A stretch of DNA of 64,000 bases from an uncultured bacterium (lineage in GTDB: Bacteria > Cyanobacteriota > Vampirovibrionia > Gastranaerophilales > Gastranaerophilaceae), in assembly GCA_902777855.1 (NCBI GenBank), contig CACYVN010000001.1, positions 186,001 to 250,000 of the forward strand. The letters run 5' to 3'. The position numbers were made by a program, and so were the translations under genes. The notes under the pieces are model-generated. The model made no database searches. It saw only the letters and a list, made by a program, of their open reading frames with translations, and was not told the DNA's origin. How positions within the stretch are numbered: position 1 is the stretch's first letter; each line of letters begins with the position of its first letter. Below are positions 7,761 to 16,049 of the stretch, in pieces.

Positions 7761-7926
7761 AACACAAAACATATCGAAAAAGTATCAGTAACTTTGAGAA
7801 TGAATTATCAGAGAGTTTTGGAATTTGTATCAGAGAGTTTTGAAATTCTTCCCCGAAAACTTAAAAAGTTTGAGAATTCTCTCAAACTTCCGGGGGTACT
7901 TTTCTCAAACTCTCTGATAATCTACA
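7761..7926 (+). repeat. Structured interspersed repeat, copy B
   Basis: Full-length copy starting 9 bp after the MBL gene stop. Its ends form a perfect 15-base inverted pair, ATTATCAGAGAGTTT at 7804-7818 with AAACTCTCTGATAAT at 7907-7921, enclosing the inner hairpin AAGTTTGAGA / TCTCAAACTT at 7866-7889 and the CCGGGGGTACTTTT segment. Three ~22-base direct repeats (TATCAG-N-GAGTTTT type) make up the 5' half. Short open frames inside it are not conserved between copies. Confidence 0.9.
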
Positions 7927-8024
7927 GTCTATTTATACCGAAAGTCGGCAGAAAAATATTTTTTCAAATGTCCCATTAAAATAAAAATATACAATAATAA
8001 TCTACACTGATAATCTACAGTCAT
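7914..8024 (+). repeat. Duplicated element end bracketing ~80 bp
   Basis: The 3' terminal core of element B, CTGATAATCTACAGTC (7914-7929), recurs at 8008-8023. Between the two copies lies about 80 bp of AT-rich sequence that has no gene and is not found in the other copies. It is either a small insertion with a duplicated end or an empty unit of a cassette-like array. Confidence 0.6.
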
Positions 8025-8030
8025 ATGAGC

Positions 8031-8202
8031 ATCTATATACACAAACTCTTAAAACTGCCTGGGTTGGACCCGAACCTGTTGAGTCTTAAAACGCTTGCTA
8101 TGTCACTATTCATCTTAACTCGTTTTTGCAACAAGTCAAGTCTATCAAGCAATAATAACGCATATTTCAGACACATTTTTTAACATGGGCTAAAAACGAA
8201 CC
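8031..8202 (+). repeat. 172-bp repeat, copy 2
   Basis: Second copy of the block at 6109-6280, about 96% identical by eye and the same length. It lies 76 bp upstream of the HEPN-protein gene. Differences are single substitutions without gaps, which suggests recent duplication or constraint on length. The remaining gap to 8279 holds AT-rich sequence, a short inverted pair GTAGCA / TGCTAC (about 8243-8266) and the GAAAGGA ribosome site. Confidence 0.9.
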
Positions 8203-8278
8203 AAATACAATCATATTACTATAATTGTGTTAAAATAAGCGTGTAGCACGACTTATATATGCTACGAAAGGAATAATA

Positions 8279-9604
8279 ATGAAAAGTACAGATATACCTG
8301 CAGATGGAATAATTAAATTAAATAATGATACACAAATAAAAGTAAGACTTAGAGAAGATGAAAACAACAAACTAAAATTAGAGATTTTAGATAAACCAAG
8401 CAACATAAACCATTTTCACGGAGATTTAAAAGGTCACTTTGAAATAAATGGGGACAGTCTCAATATCACATTTTTAAACTGTAATAATCATCACCCACAA
8501 CAATACGAAATTGAATTTAGTCATCACATTGAATATTGGGATTTTGGGAATCCTAATAATACGCAGTATATTGATCTACGCTCAAAACGCAAAGAACTCT
8601 GTTTTAGGATAGAAAATATAAAACTCTGGCTATATCCAAGAACTAGAAATATATATGATAATTTGTGGAGCTATGTTGATAATCATGGGAATAAGGTTAA
8701 ATCAAGGCAAGATGCTGATTTTATAAAAATAAAAGTTGGAAATAAATCCAATGAATATGAGTTTACATATCAAGACAATAAATTTATATTATCAATAATT
8801 GATGAATTTCAGAGTAATTTTTTGAAGTATCCGGATGTAAATCTTTATCCGAGTTGTTATTTAAAACTTTCATCTGAAAAAGAACTTCCTGTACTATATT
8901 TATATCGTATGATTTTGAAAATACAAAAACTGTTCTCTTTATTTTTTAATCAAGTTGCTAATTTAACCTCAATATCTGAAGTAAAAAAGTTTGATTATTT
9001 TATAAAGTATGATATTTTACGGCCCAATCATAAATCCGATATCTTTGTCCCCTATTTTAATATTGACTATGAGGCTGTAAGTCAAAATTTAGGATCTATA
9101 TTACAAAAATGGTTTGAAATATATGATGAATATGAAATGGTCATAGATTCAATATGTAGTTACGAAACATCAAATGTATTATCATATGAAATTTCCAAAA
9201 AAGCACAGTTACTCGAAACTTTTGGGAATATAATTAATAAAGGAGCAAGTACCAGAAGTGATATTAAAGTTGCATTATCTCAATTAAATACAAATACTTT
9301 TAATAAGATTTTTCAACAGAGCGAAATCAAGTTTGATTTTGATATAAACGAATTGGGCAATACCTCAGAACAACAAATTTCCATTTTAAGTGAACAAATA
9401 ATGAATCTGCGTAACCATTCTATTCATCCATATAAATCAGGAAAATTAAAAACTCCTGCAGATGACAAGATAATTAAACCATTTGCAAGCGGTGATGATT
9501 TAGATATTTATGCAATTGATACACTTACACAGTGTTTATCAAAAGTCTTTATTGCCCTTATCTTACAAAAATTAGATATTGATAATTTGTATAATATTCT
9601 TTAA
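8279..9604 (+). CDS. HEPN-domain protein, ApeA-like candidate defence RNase
   Basis: A 441-residue protein with a beta-rich N-terminal half (about 1-200) and a helical C-terminal half. Near the C terminus is R378-N-H-S-I-H383, the RX4-6H motif of HEPN ribonucleases, placed between long helices as in HEPN domains. The two-part layout resembles ApeA-type proteins, single-gene anti-phage abortive-infection effectors with a HEPN nuclease at the C terminus; this protein is shorter than typical ApeA. ATG 8279 has GAAAGGA upstream. It stands alone between two structured repeats. The HEPN motif is visible; the ApeA link and defence role are inference. Confidence 0.6.
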   Translation: MKSTDIPADGIIKLNNDTQIKVRLREDENNKLKLEILDKPSNINHFHGDLKGHFEINGDSLNITFLNCNNHHPQQYEIEFSHHIEYWDFGNPNNTQYIDLRSKRKELCFRIENIKLWLYPRTRNIYDNLWSYVDNHGNKVKSRQDADFIKIKVGNKSNEYEFTYQDNKFILSIIDEFQSNFLKYPDVNLYPSCYLKLSSEKELPVLYLYRMILKIQKLFSLFFNQVANLTSISEVKKFDYFIKYDILRPNHKSDIFVPYFNIDYEAVSQNLGSILQKWFEIYDEYEMVIDSICSYETSNVLSYEISKKAQLLETFGNIINKGASTRSDIKVALSQLNTNTFNKIFQQSEIKFDFDINELGNTSEQQISILSEQIMNLRNHSIHPYKSGKLKTPADDKIIKPFASGDDLDIYAIDTLTQCLSKVFIALILQKLDIDNLYNIL

Positions 9605-9609
9605 AGAAC

Positions 9610-9772
9610 ATAAAACTTATCAAAAAAGTATCAGTTAGTTTGAGAGTGAATTATCAGGGAGTTTAAGAATTTTTATCAGTTAGTTTTGAAAGATTTCCCT
9701 CAAAACTTAAAAAGTTTGAGAATTCTCTCAAACTTCCGGGGGTACTTTTCTCAATCTCTCTGATAATCTACA
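9610..9772 (+). repeat. Structured interspersed repeat, copy C
   Basis: Full-length copy beginning about 6 bp after the stop of the HEPN gene. It includes the inner hairpin AAGTTTGAGA / TCTCAAACTT (about 9712-9735), CCGGGGGTACTTTT and the terminal CTCTCTGATAATCTACA. Its last base is only 7 bp upstream of the first codon of a decapitated ABC permease, so the element lies exactly at a rearrangement breakpoint. Confidence 0.9.
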
Positions 9773-9779
9773 TATAGCT

Positions 9780-10196
9780 ATGGCTTTAACAATGATTATG
9801 ACAGGGATAATTATAGTCTTTTTTAAAATTCCTTTTGTAGGTTCAGTATCTTTATTCCTCCTTTCTATGACAATATCATTACTTGCAATTGTCGGTGTGG
9901 GCTTATATATTTCAGCTATTAGCAATACGCAGCAGCAAGCAATTCTATCTGCTATGACTTTTATGATGCCTGCGGTTTTGTTATCAGGATTTATTTCGCC
10001 TATTGAAGATATGCCGATTGGTTTGCAATATATAACATACTTAGACCCTGTAAGATTCTTCATGGTGCTATCACGTGGAATATTCTTAAAAGGAATGGGA
10101 ATAAGTGATGTAATTGCAAATATAATCCCGCTAATAATAATTGCCACAATAACATTAACACTTGCAAGCAGAACATTTAAAAGAAAATTAGGATAA
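9780..10196 (+). pseudogene. 3' fragment of an ABC-2 type transporter permease
   Basis: The 138 residues match only the C-terminal third of ABC-2 family membrane permeases (YhhJ/YbhS style, about 370 residues when whole). Visible hallmarks are SNTQQQAILSAMTFMMPAVLLSGFISPIE, the LQYITYLDPVRFF loop and RGIFLKGMG, with four hydrophobic segments. The N-terminal membrane helix and extracytoplasmic domain are absent, as is any ATPase partner. The frame stays open into the preceding repeat element, without a ribosome site for the ATG. It is read as a truncated, probably non-functional relic cut at the edge of repeat copy C. Confidence 0.8.
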
Positions 10197-10202
10197 ATGT
10201 TA

Positions 10203-10367
10203 AACACAAAACATCTCAAAAAGTATCAGTAACTTTAAGAATGAATTATCAGAGAATTTGAGAGTTTGTATCAGGGAGTTTTGAAATATTTCCCTCAGAA
10301 CTTAAAAAGTTTGAAAATTCTCTCAAACTTCCGGGGGTACTTTTTTCAATCTCTCTGATAATCTACA
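10203..10367 (+). repeat. Structured interspersed repeat, copy D
   Basis: Fourth copy, beginning about 7 bp after the permease-fragment stop and ending with CTCTCTGATAATCTACA. The inner hairpin has one change (TTTGAAAATTCTCTCAAA), so the arms are slightly less perfect than in copies A-C. After it, 10368-10650 contains only a weak 67-codon open frame from a TTG at 10373 with no ribosome site; I see no supportable gene there. Confidence 0.85.
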
Positions 10368-10650
10368 ATAATTTGACCCATAAATTTGTCAACAATCGAA
10401 CTCTGAAAAATGGCATTATAAAAGGGATTGAAACTAATTCAACCCCTTATTTAAGAAAAAACTCCCCATTCGGGACAAAACTAGAAACAAATTTGATTGA
10501 TTTATACGAAAAAATTATTGATATTAATAACCTGAAAACCTTTAGATTACTTGAAAATTTTAAAATGGTTGCTTAATATCATTGTCAGATTGATAAATCT
10601 AATTTACTTATTAAAATAGACCAAATTATATTTTAATATGGTATCCATCG

Positions 10651-11433
10651 TTAAAAATCTTTACCATAGAAGTTAATAAGGTAATTTTTTAAATTATTTG
10701 CTTGTTGCTTAAAAACGATATAAGTTGCACCGCCGTTAATAACCGCACCCACAAAAGGAATAACCTTATTAGCGCTTTTTTCAAGTCCTTTTTTTGTCAA
10801 ATTTTTACCAAGTTTTTTTGCTAAATCTTTAAGTAATGGATACCAAGTTGTTGTTTTTGTTAAACTTTGTCTTACTATATTTTTAGCCTGTTTTTGTAAA
10901 GCATCTTTTGCTAAATTCCCTATATTATTCGCACCATTATTTACACTTAACATTACACACATAAATTGAAGTAATTTGAATTTTGTTTCATCATCAACTT
11001 CATCTTCCACATTTTTAATTTCAGGAAAACCATATAAATATAGTAATTTTTGCATAATACGTAATAGAAAACCATAATATTGACTTATATCAGCAATTAA
11101 TATTCCTGCAAAAACAGGTGCAGACACTATTCCTGGTGCTCCTAAGACTGCTGCGGTTGCGGTTGTAATGCTTCTTTCATATTTTATGCAATTGTCCGCA
11201 ATTTTATTAATTATATCAATCGGAATACCTGCGGAATAAGGGTTTGTTTCTATAGCCTTTTTAATAATTTCATCCGAATAATATTTTCTTAGTTCTCTCT
11301 TTAGAAACTTTTTTCTGTCAATGTTTATTAAGGGTGTATTTGACACATTACTAGTAATGTTTAATATAGTATCTGGAAGATTTTCTTCAATGATTTTCTT
11401 AATTTTTTTTATAAATTCATTTTTATTTTCCAT
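10651..11433 (-). CDS. EcsC-family protein
   Basis: A 260-residue protein resembling the EcsC family (named after a gene of the Bacillus ecs locus; molecular function unknown). Features are an N-terminal lysine-rich helix, two short hydrophobic or glycine-rich stretches around residues 90-115 (TTATAAVLGAPGIVSAPVFAGILIADI), and the C-terminal signature NKVIPFVGAVINGGATYIVFKQQ, typical of the family. AGGAAGG precedes the ATG. It probably associates with the membrane. It converges on the repeat-array genes and marks the right end of the array. Confidence 0.7.
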   Translation of the reverse strand: MENKNEFIKKIKKIIEENLPDTILNITSNVSNTPLINIDRKKFLKRELRKYYSDEIIKKAIETNPYSAGIPIDIINKIADNCIKYERSITTATAAVLGAPGIVSAPVFAGILIADISQYYGFLLRIMQKLLYLYGFPEIKNVEDEVDDETKFKLLQFMCVMLSVNNGANNIGNLAKDALQKQAKNIVRQSLTKTTTWYPLLKDLAKKLGKNLTKKGLEKSANKVIPFVGAVINGGATYIVFKQQANNLKNYLINFYGKDF

Positions 11434-11578
11434 TCGAAATCCTTCCTAATAATATTATACATCAACAGAATATTTTATAATGGCAAATTATTACTGTTAG
11501 TATTATTATACTATAAATTTTTATGTCTAATTCAACTTAAGAGTGTTTTGTAGTAGCATTGGTAAAAGGAGCAAGTAA

Positions 11579-12649
11579 ATGAAAACAAAAGATATTGAAA
11601 AATCACCTATTTATAACATGTCAATGTGTTCATTAGAAAACTTTCACACTTGTTTTTTAAAATGGCTTGGAAATGTTTATCCCAAAGAAACTATGGAATT
11701 GTTTTTAAACAATATCAATGAAGAAAATATAAAATTTAAAGACCAAGAAAAAGAAAACGACAACCGATATGATTTATGTGCAATAAAAGATAACGGAGAA
11801 AAAATTTTAATTATCGAAAATAAAATAAAATCATATCCGACAGAAGAACAAATTAAAAAATATCAAGAAGCCAATAAAAAAGTGCCATTAATTCTTTTAT
11901 CATTAGTACCTGCAGATAATATAAATTTACCCGAAGAGTGCAAGTTGACTTATGATGAATTGGCAAAAAGGATGCATAAAAAATTTGATAATAAAAATTT
12001 TAGTACAGAAGAAAAATATAATGAATATTTGATAAAAGACTATATCAGTGTCATTGAATCTCTTGCAGGAAGTTTTCCAAAAATAGATAGTGAAAAATAC
12101 GATTTCAATAACGGAGATATCAAAATTCCTGATGACTTTAAAGATATTTATAAAAAATACAGAATGTCAAAATTAAAAGAATTCGTCAAACAAAAACTCA
12201 AATCACAAGGCATTGACTTAAAAGAAGGAGATGAAATTGCTACTGATTTTAGCCGAAAAACAGCAATTTTAAATGTTATAGCATGCAAAAAATTCCAATT
12301 AGGAGAAAAAGCACTGCTATTTAGAATTCAAATTCAGGGTAGACAATACCGATACAGCATTATTTATGGAAATGAAAACGATGATAAATTAAGGGTATCT
12401 ATTGCAAGCAAACTGGCAGAAAATAATCTTTGGTTTATCGAATGTAAAGAGAAATACCCTAATGCCAAAAATTATAAAGATAAAGGCTTCTGTGGATATA
12501 AACCAAGTATTATATATAGGTACAAATATAGACCTATAAATGAAACTTGGTCATACGAACAAGTAGCGGATGCAATAGCCACGGATATCAAAAAATTAAA
12601 TACTAACAGAAACAAAATAGAAGAAACTATAAGCGAATGCATTAATTAA
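11579..12649 (+). CDS. PD-(D/E)XK nuclease-superfamily protein
   Basis: A 356-residue protein whose N-terminal third has the signature of the PDDEXK_4-like nuclease superfamily: D(R)YDLCAI followed by ILIIENKIKSYPTEEQIKKYQ, where the Asp and the E-x-K make up the active-site motif and the Gln-rich helix follows. The C-terminal part (about 190-356) is Lys- and Tyr-rich and may bind nucleic acid. AAAAGGAG precedes the ATG. Such proteins are common in defence islands, often without assigned function. A bidirectional terminator follows 72 bp downstream. Confidence 0.75.
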   Translation: MKTKDIEKSPIYNMSMCSLENFHTCFLKWLGNVYPKETMELFLNNINEENIKFKDQEKENDNRYDLCAIKDNGEKILIIENKIKSYPTEEQIKKYQEANKKVPLILLSLVPADNINLPEECKLTYDELAKRMHKKFDNKNFSTEEKYNEYLIKDYISVIESLAGSFPKIDSEKYDFNNGDIKIPDDFKDIYKKYRMSKLKEFVKQKLKSQGIDLKEGDEIATDFSRKTAILNVIACKKFQLGEKALLFRIQIQGRQYRYSIIYGNENDDKLRVSIASKLAENNLWFIECKEKYPNAKNYKDKGFCGYKPSIIYRYKYRPINETWSYEQVADAIATDIKKLNTNRNKIEETISECIN

Positions 12650-12721
12650 ACTCTTCTAATTTAATTGTTCGATTTGTTTAATTTTAATGATTTCTTTATA
12701 GACATATGGAAAACAAAAAAT

Positions 12722-12749
12722 AAAAGTTGCAATAATTATTGCAACTTTT
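12722..12749. terminator. Bidirectional intrinsic terminator
   Basis: A perfect inverted repeat, AAAAGTTGCAAT / ATTGCAACTTTT with an AATT loop, with A and T runs on both sides. It can end transcripts from the PDDEXK gene (plus) and from tRNA-Asn (minus). Confidence 0.85.
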
Positions 12750-12762
12750 ATTGTAATAAAAA

Positions 12763-12834
12763 CTCCCCAGGCTGGACTCGAACCAGCAACCCTTCGATTA
12801 ACAGTCGAATGCTCCGCCATTGAGCTACTGAGGA
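12763..12834 (-). tRNA. tRNA-Asn (GTT)
   Basis: The 72-nt minus-strand sequence folds as a tRNA. The acceptor stem is TCCTCAG / CTGGGGA with discriminator G73, as expected for Asn. The D arm contains AGCTCAATGGCGGAGC, the anticodon loop CTGTTAA gives anticodon GTT, and the T arm is GCTGG TTCGAGT CCAGC. The 3' CCA is not encoded. It marks the boundary between the accessory island and the chromosomal backbone. Confidence 0.97.
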
Positions 12835-12987
12835 TTACTCATAACCGAATATCTCGGCTTGCTTTGTTATTATATCGTAAAAAAAAAATCTTGTAAAGTA
12901 CTTTTTATCTTTTTATAGTCCAATTGAGTTAATTTTACTTATATGCTATAATATCAGCGGAAATATCTGACAAAAGGAGATTATATT

Positions 12988-13737
12988 ATGCCAAATCCTA
13001 CACTGAGAGAAGAAGTTTTTAATAATCTTGATAATCGACCCGATTCACTCGGAATCGAAAAATCCATGACTGAAACAGGAACGCTTTTAAAAACACTCGT
13101 ACTCGGGGCTTTGCTCACTTTGAGCGCGTTTTATACATGGTATCTTGTAGGCTCGGGTTTTGCCGATAAAGCAAATCTACTTATGGGAACAGGTGCAATT
13201 GGCGGATTTATTACGGTTTTAGTCGTTTGCTTTGCACCAAAAAATAAATTCCTTGCATTAACAACTTCAATTTATGCACTTTTTGAAGGTTTATTCTTAG
13301 GCGGAATTTCTGCAATGTTTAATGCTGCATATCCGGGAATTGTTACCCAGGCTATGATTGGTACAATGCTTACAATTTTTGGCATGTACATAGCATATTC
13401 GACAAAACTTATCAGGATGACAGATACATTCAGGAAAACTATTTTTATCGCAACTTTTGCAGTTGCAGGAATTTATATTCTGCAATGGATCCTATCATTT
13501 TTCCATGCATCAATCCCGCAAATATTCTCTAACAGCCCGATAGGAATAGGATTTAGTGTGATTGTATGTGCCATTGCAGCATTTAATTTAATCGTTGATT
13601 TTGATTTTATTGAACGATTCAAGGGACAAGCTCCTGACTACATGGAATGGTACGGAGCATTCTCTCTGATGGTTACAATCGTCTGGTTGTACATCGAAAT
13701 CCTTAAATTACTGGCAAAATTAAACAGCAGAAGATAA
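12988..13737 (+). CDS. Bax inhibitor-1 / YccA-family membrane protein
   Basis: A 249-residue integral membrane protein with about seven hydrophobic segments beginning at residue ~33, matching the bacterial Bax-inhibitor-1-like (BaxI_1) family. Family members are pH-sensitive Ca2+ leak channels or protease regulators. Characteristic segments are ALFEGLFLGGISAMF, AFNLIVDFDFIERF and the last helix TIVWLYIEILKLLAKL. AAAGGAG precedes the ATG by 7 bases. It is a single-gene unit closed by a terminator at 13752. Confidence 0.88.
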   Translation: MPNPTLREEVFNNLDNRPDSLGIEKSMTETGTLLKTLVLGALLTLSAFYTWYLVGSGFADKANLLMGTGAIGGFITVLVVCFAPKNKFLALTTSIYALFEGLFLGGISAMFNAAYPGIVTQAMIGTMLTIFGMYIAYSTKLIRMTDTFRKTIFIATFAVAGIYILQWILSFFHASIPQIFSNSPIGIGFSVIVCAIAAFNLIVDFDFIERFKGQAPDYMEWYGAFSLMVTIVWLYIEILKLLAKLNSRR

Positions 13738-13751
13738 GAAGAAAAAATATT

Positions 13752-13783
13752 AAGGTGGACATATTTAATTTTGCCCACCTTTT
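13752..13783. terminator. Bidirectional terminator
   Basis: The arms AAGGTGG / CCACCTT lie about 16 bases apart and are followed by a T run. The hairpin stands between the convergent Bax-inhibitor-like and M49-like genes. Confidence 0.75.
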
Positions 13784-13811
13784 ATTTTGAAAAATTTTAA
13801 TTCCTGTTGTT

Positions 13812-15539
13812 CTATTCCGTTAACAGTTTATCTGCAAGTTCGGTTTCAAGGGTTCCATTTAGGGTTTTATTGACTTTTTGCAGTTTTTCGGCAATTAAAT
13901 TCATTTCCGGAGTCCAGATAAAATTATCCTGTACATATCTTTCCGCTTTTTCAAAATCCCCGTCAATCTGAATTCTGACAATTTCAGAAAGCATTTCTTT
14001 TGCTGTCGGAACAACTTTTTCTATATCAACGTGAATTTTGCCTTCAGGAGTAATTTGATAAACTCCTCTGTCAAAGAAATATTTATTCTGCATAACCGTT
14101 CTGACTCTGTGAGCCTGCGACATTGTCGGTTTTGATTTCGCAAACATATCAACAACTGCTGTCAAAAGAATCTGGTCTCGTTGTTCTTTTGTGTACATAC
14201 CAAGTTCGGTCAGCAAATCAACAAATGCTAATGCTCCCATATCAGCTTTGTTTTCTTCAATAATATTCCTGTATTTACCTAATTTTTCACTTCCTTCCTT
14301 TGGCCCGAGAGAATGTGCATTTTCATGCCCGATGGTAAACCAGTGGTCTGCTTCGTTGTTATAAAATTTTTGCTGTTCTTTGTCTAAAATTGCATCAAGG
14401 CGTTCCTGAAATTTTTTCATATCGCTGACAAAACGAATTTGTCTGTGATAGACATTTCTTCTGCCTCCTCCGATGGTCAAAGATAATTTATCAGAGTTAG
14501 GCAGATTTTCAGCAAGCGTAATACCTCCTCGATATGCACCGACATCGCCTGATGCCATTACCATATCAACATCAACCATTGTTTGTTTTGCATCTTCATC
14601 TGAAGAAATTGTCTGTTCATATTCATTATTATACGGCATATTATTTGCAAGTACAGGCAAAAATTGTTTAATCGCCATCAAAGCTTCCGTTCCCTTTTTA
14701 TTAACAATACCTACTCTGCCTCCCAAAAAATCTTTAGGAATTGGAGAAATACCGTGTTTATTGAGTAAATTGGACAATTCCTCATTTTCTACGATAGTTC
14801 CTGTCATTTCATCTTCGTAATTTTCTCTTGTAATGGTAAACTCAAGCGGAGTATCCTGCAAGGTAGCCCATTTTTTATCAGCATAAGCATCAAGCATAGG
14901 GTCAGCCGTTTTTAAAGCTTTAGCCTGCAAAAGCAAATACTCATTGAAATCCTCATTTGTGGAAGTTTTTGCAGCAAATTCAAGTTCATCTGCCATTTTA
15001 GAAAAATCTTCTTTGAAATAATCTATATAATCAATTCCTTTTAACTTGTCACCTTCACGAATGACCATTGAACGCTGATTGAGGATTCTTTTTACTTCTT
15101 CATCTTCTCCGTCATTTAACATACGAGTTAAAACAGAATGAAATTCCTCTTTAGATAAATCTTCAGGATAAACACCTTTGCCAAGTTTTTCATCAACACC
15201 TTTAGCAAGTCTTATAGGAGTGGTCATAGAGTCAATTGCATTTATACCTTTTTGGGCATCAAATAAAATCTTTGTAAGTTTAGCCTGTTCATTACCCTTT
15301 TTAATCTCTTCTTCCAAGTATTTTTTGAACGGCAAATTGTGTTTACAGTCAATTTGCATGTGAATATTTTCTAATATTGCAGCAGCTTTAACCAGATGTT
15401 TTAGCGCTTCCTTATCACCATCAGCAAGTTCTAAATATTCAGGCGCATCAGCTTTTAAGAATTTTTTAGTCACAAGGTAGTCTTTATGTGTGCGCTTTTT
15501 TAATTCGTCCAAAGACAAATTCAAATCGTAATTGCTCAT
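13812..15539 (-). CDS. M49-like zinc metallopeptidase (dipeptidyl-peptidase III type)
   Basis: A 575-residue cytosolic protein with a zinc site of the gluzincin kind: H405-E-N-A-H409 followed 19 residues later by E428-E-N-K-A-D433. Dipeptidyl peptidase III (family M49) has a longer HExxxH motif and EExRAD, so this protein keeps the spacing and the second motif but uses the five-residue HExxH. There is no signal peptide. AAAGGAG precedes the ATG. The long helical N-terminal region (1-280) is acidic. It probably removes peptides from N termini of oligopeptides; the specificity is not readable. Confidence 0.7.
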   Translation of the reverse strand: MSNYDLNLSLDELKKRTHKDYLVTKKFLKADAPEYLELADGDKEALKHLVKAAAILENIHMQIDCKHNLPFKKYLEEEIKKGNEQAKLTKILFDAQKGINAIDSMTTPIRLAKGVDEKLGKGVYPEDLSKEEFHSVLTRMLNDGEDEEVKRILNQRSMVIREGDKLKGIDYIDYFKEDFSKMADELEFAAKTSTNEDFNEYLLLQAKALKTADPMLDAYADKKWATLQDTPLEFTITRENYEDEMTGTIVENEELSNLLNKHGISPIPKDFLGGRVGIVNKKGTEALMAIKQFLPVLANNMPYNNEYEQTISSDEDAKQTMVDVDMVMASGDVGAYRGGITLAENLPNSDKLSLTIGGGRRNVYHRQIRFVSDMKKFQERLDAILDKEQQKFYNNEADHWFTIGHENAHSLGPKEGSEKLGKYRNIIEENKADMGALAFVDLLTELGMYTKEQRDQILLTAVVDMFAKSKPTMSQAHRVRTVMQNKYFFDRGVYQITPEGKIHVDIEKVVPTAKEMLSEIVRIQIDGDFEKAERYVQDNFIWTPEMNLIAEKLQKVNKTLNGTLETELADKLLTE

Positions 15540-15617
15540 TTTCTCTCCTTTTTTAACCGCTGTTAACGAGTAAATTATAACATATTTTTGCGGGTTCGTA
15601 AATGTCTGACTGATGCA

Positions 15618-16049
15618 TTATTTCCTCAGATTTTTAAAAAAATTTTTAAGCAAATCTTCACATTCCTGCTCACAAATACCACCATATATATTCGGTTTTG
15701 TTTCCGACAATTTTTCTAAATGAGCGACTGTATATGCCCCGTATTTATTATCATAGCTCCCGAAATAAATATTTTTAATCCTGGACTGCAAAACTGCCCA
15801 CCCGCACATAGGACAGGGTTCTAATGTTACATACATATCACATTCGTCAAGCCGCCAATTATTTAAAACTACAGAAGCCTTTTTGAGTGCAATAATTTCG
15901 GCGTGAGATGTAATGTTATTATCCTTTTCTTTTGTGTTAAAACCTGTTGAGATTATTTCACCGTCTTTGACAATTACAGCACCAACAGGTACATCATTTT
16001 GTACTTGTTTTGCCTGTTCTATTGCCAATTGCATAAATGTACTATTCAT
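15618..16049 (-). CDS. tadA: tRNA-specific adenosine deaminase TadA-like
   Basis: A 143-residue deaminase with the zinc and catalytic motif H-A-E (SHAEIIAL) and P-C-x2-C (EPCPMCGWAVLQSRI). TadA converts A34 to inosine in tRNA-Arg(ACG). The start ATG at 16049 lies inside ATGAATAG, overlapping the stop of the upstream histidine kinase by 8 bp, so it is translationally coupled; an ATG at 16055 is the alternative. A guanine- or cytosine-deaminase role is possible within this family, but the motif spacing and length fit TadA well. Confidence 0.85.
   Translation of the reverse strand: MNSTFMQLAIEQAKQVQNDVPVGAVIVKDGEIISTGFNTKEKDNNITSHAEIIALKKASVVLNNWRLDECDMYVTLEPCPMCGWAVLQSRIKNIYFGSYDNKYGAYTVAHLEKLSETKPNIYGGICEQECEDLLKNFFKNLRK

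Noticed and set aside
7794-7979. Open frame of 61 codons within repeat copy B
   Set aside because: It lies almost wholly within the repeat, is not kept open in the other copies, and has no ribosome site.
9728-10219. 163-codon frame on the minus strand opposite the permease fragment
   Set aside because: It is the antisense of hydrophobic coding sequence; the plus-strand frame matches a known permease family.
5878-10367. Classical integron attC sites
   Set aside because: No RYYYAAC...GTTRRRY core pair at the element ends and no integrase gene within the window; kept only as a cassette-like array of unknown type.
10373-10576. 67-codon frame from TTG after repeat copy D
   Set aside because: There is no ribosome site, no recognisable domain, and composition like non-coding AT-rich DNA; possibly a decayed gene.
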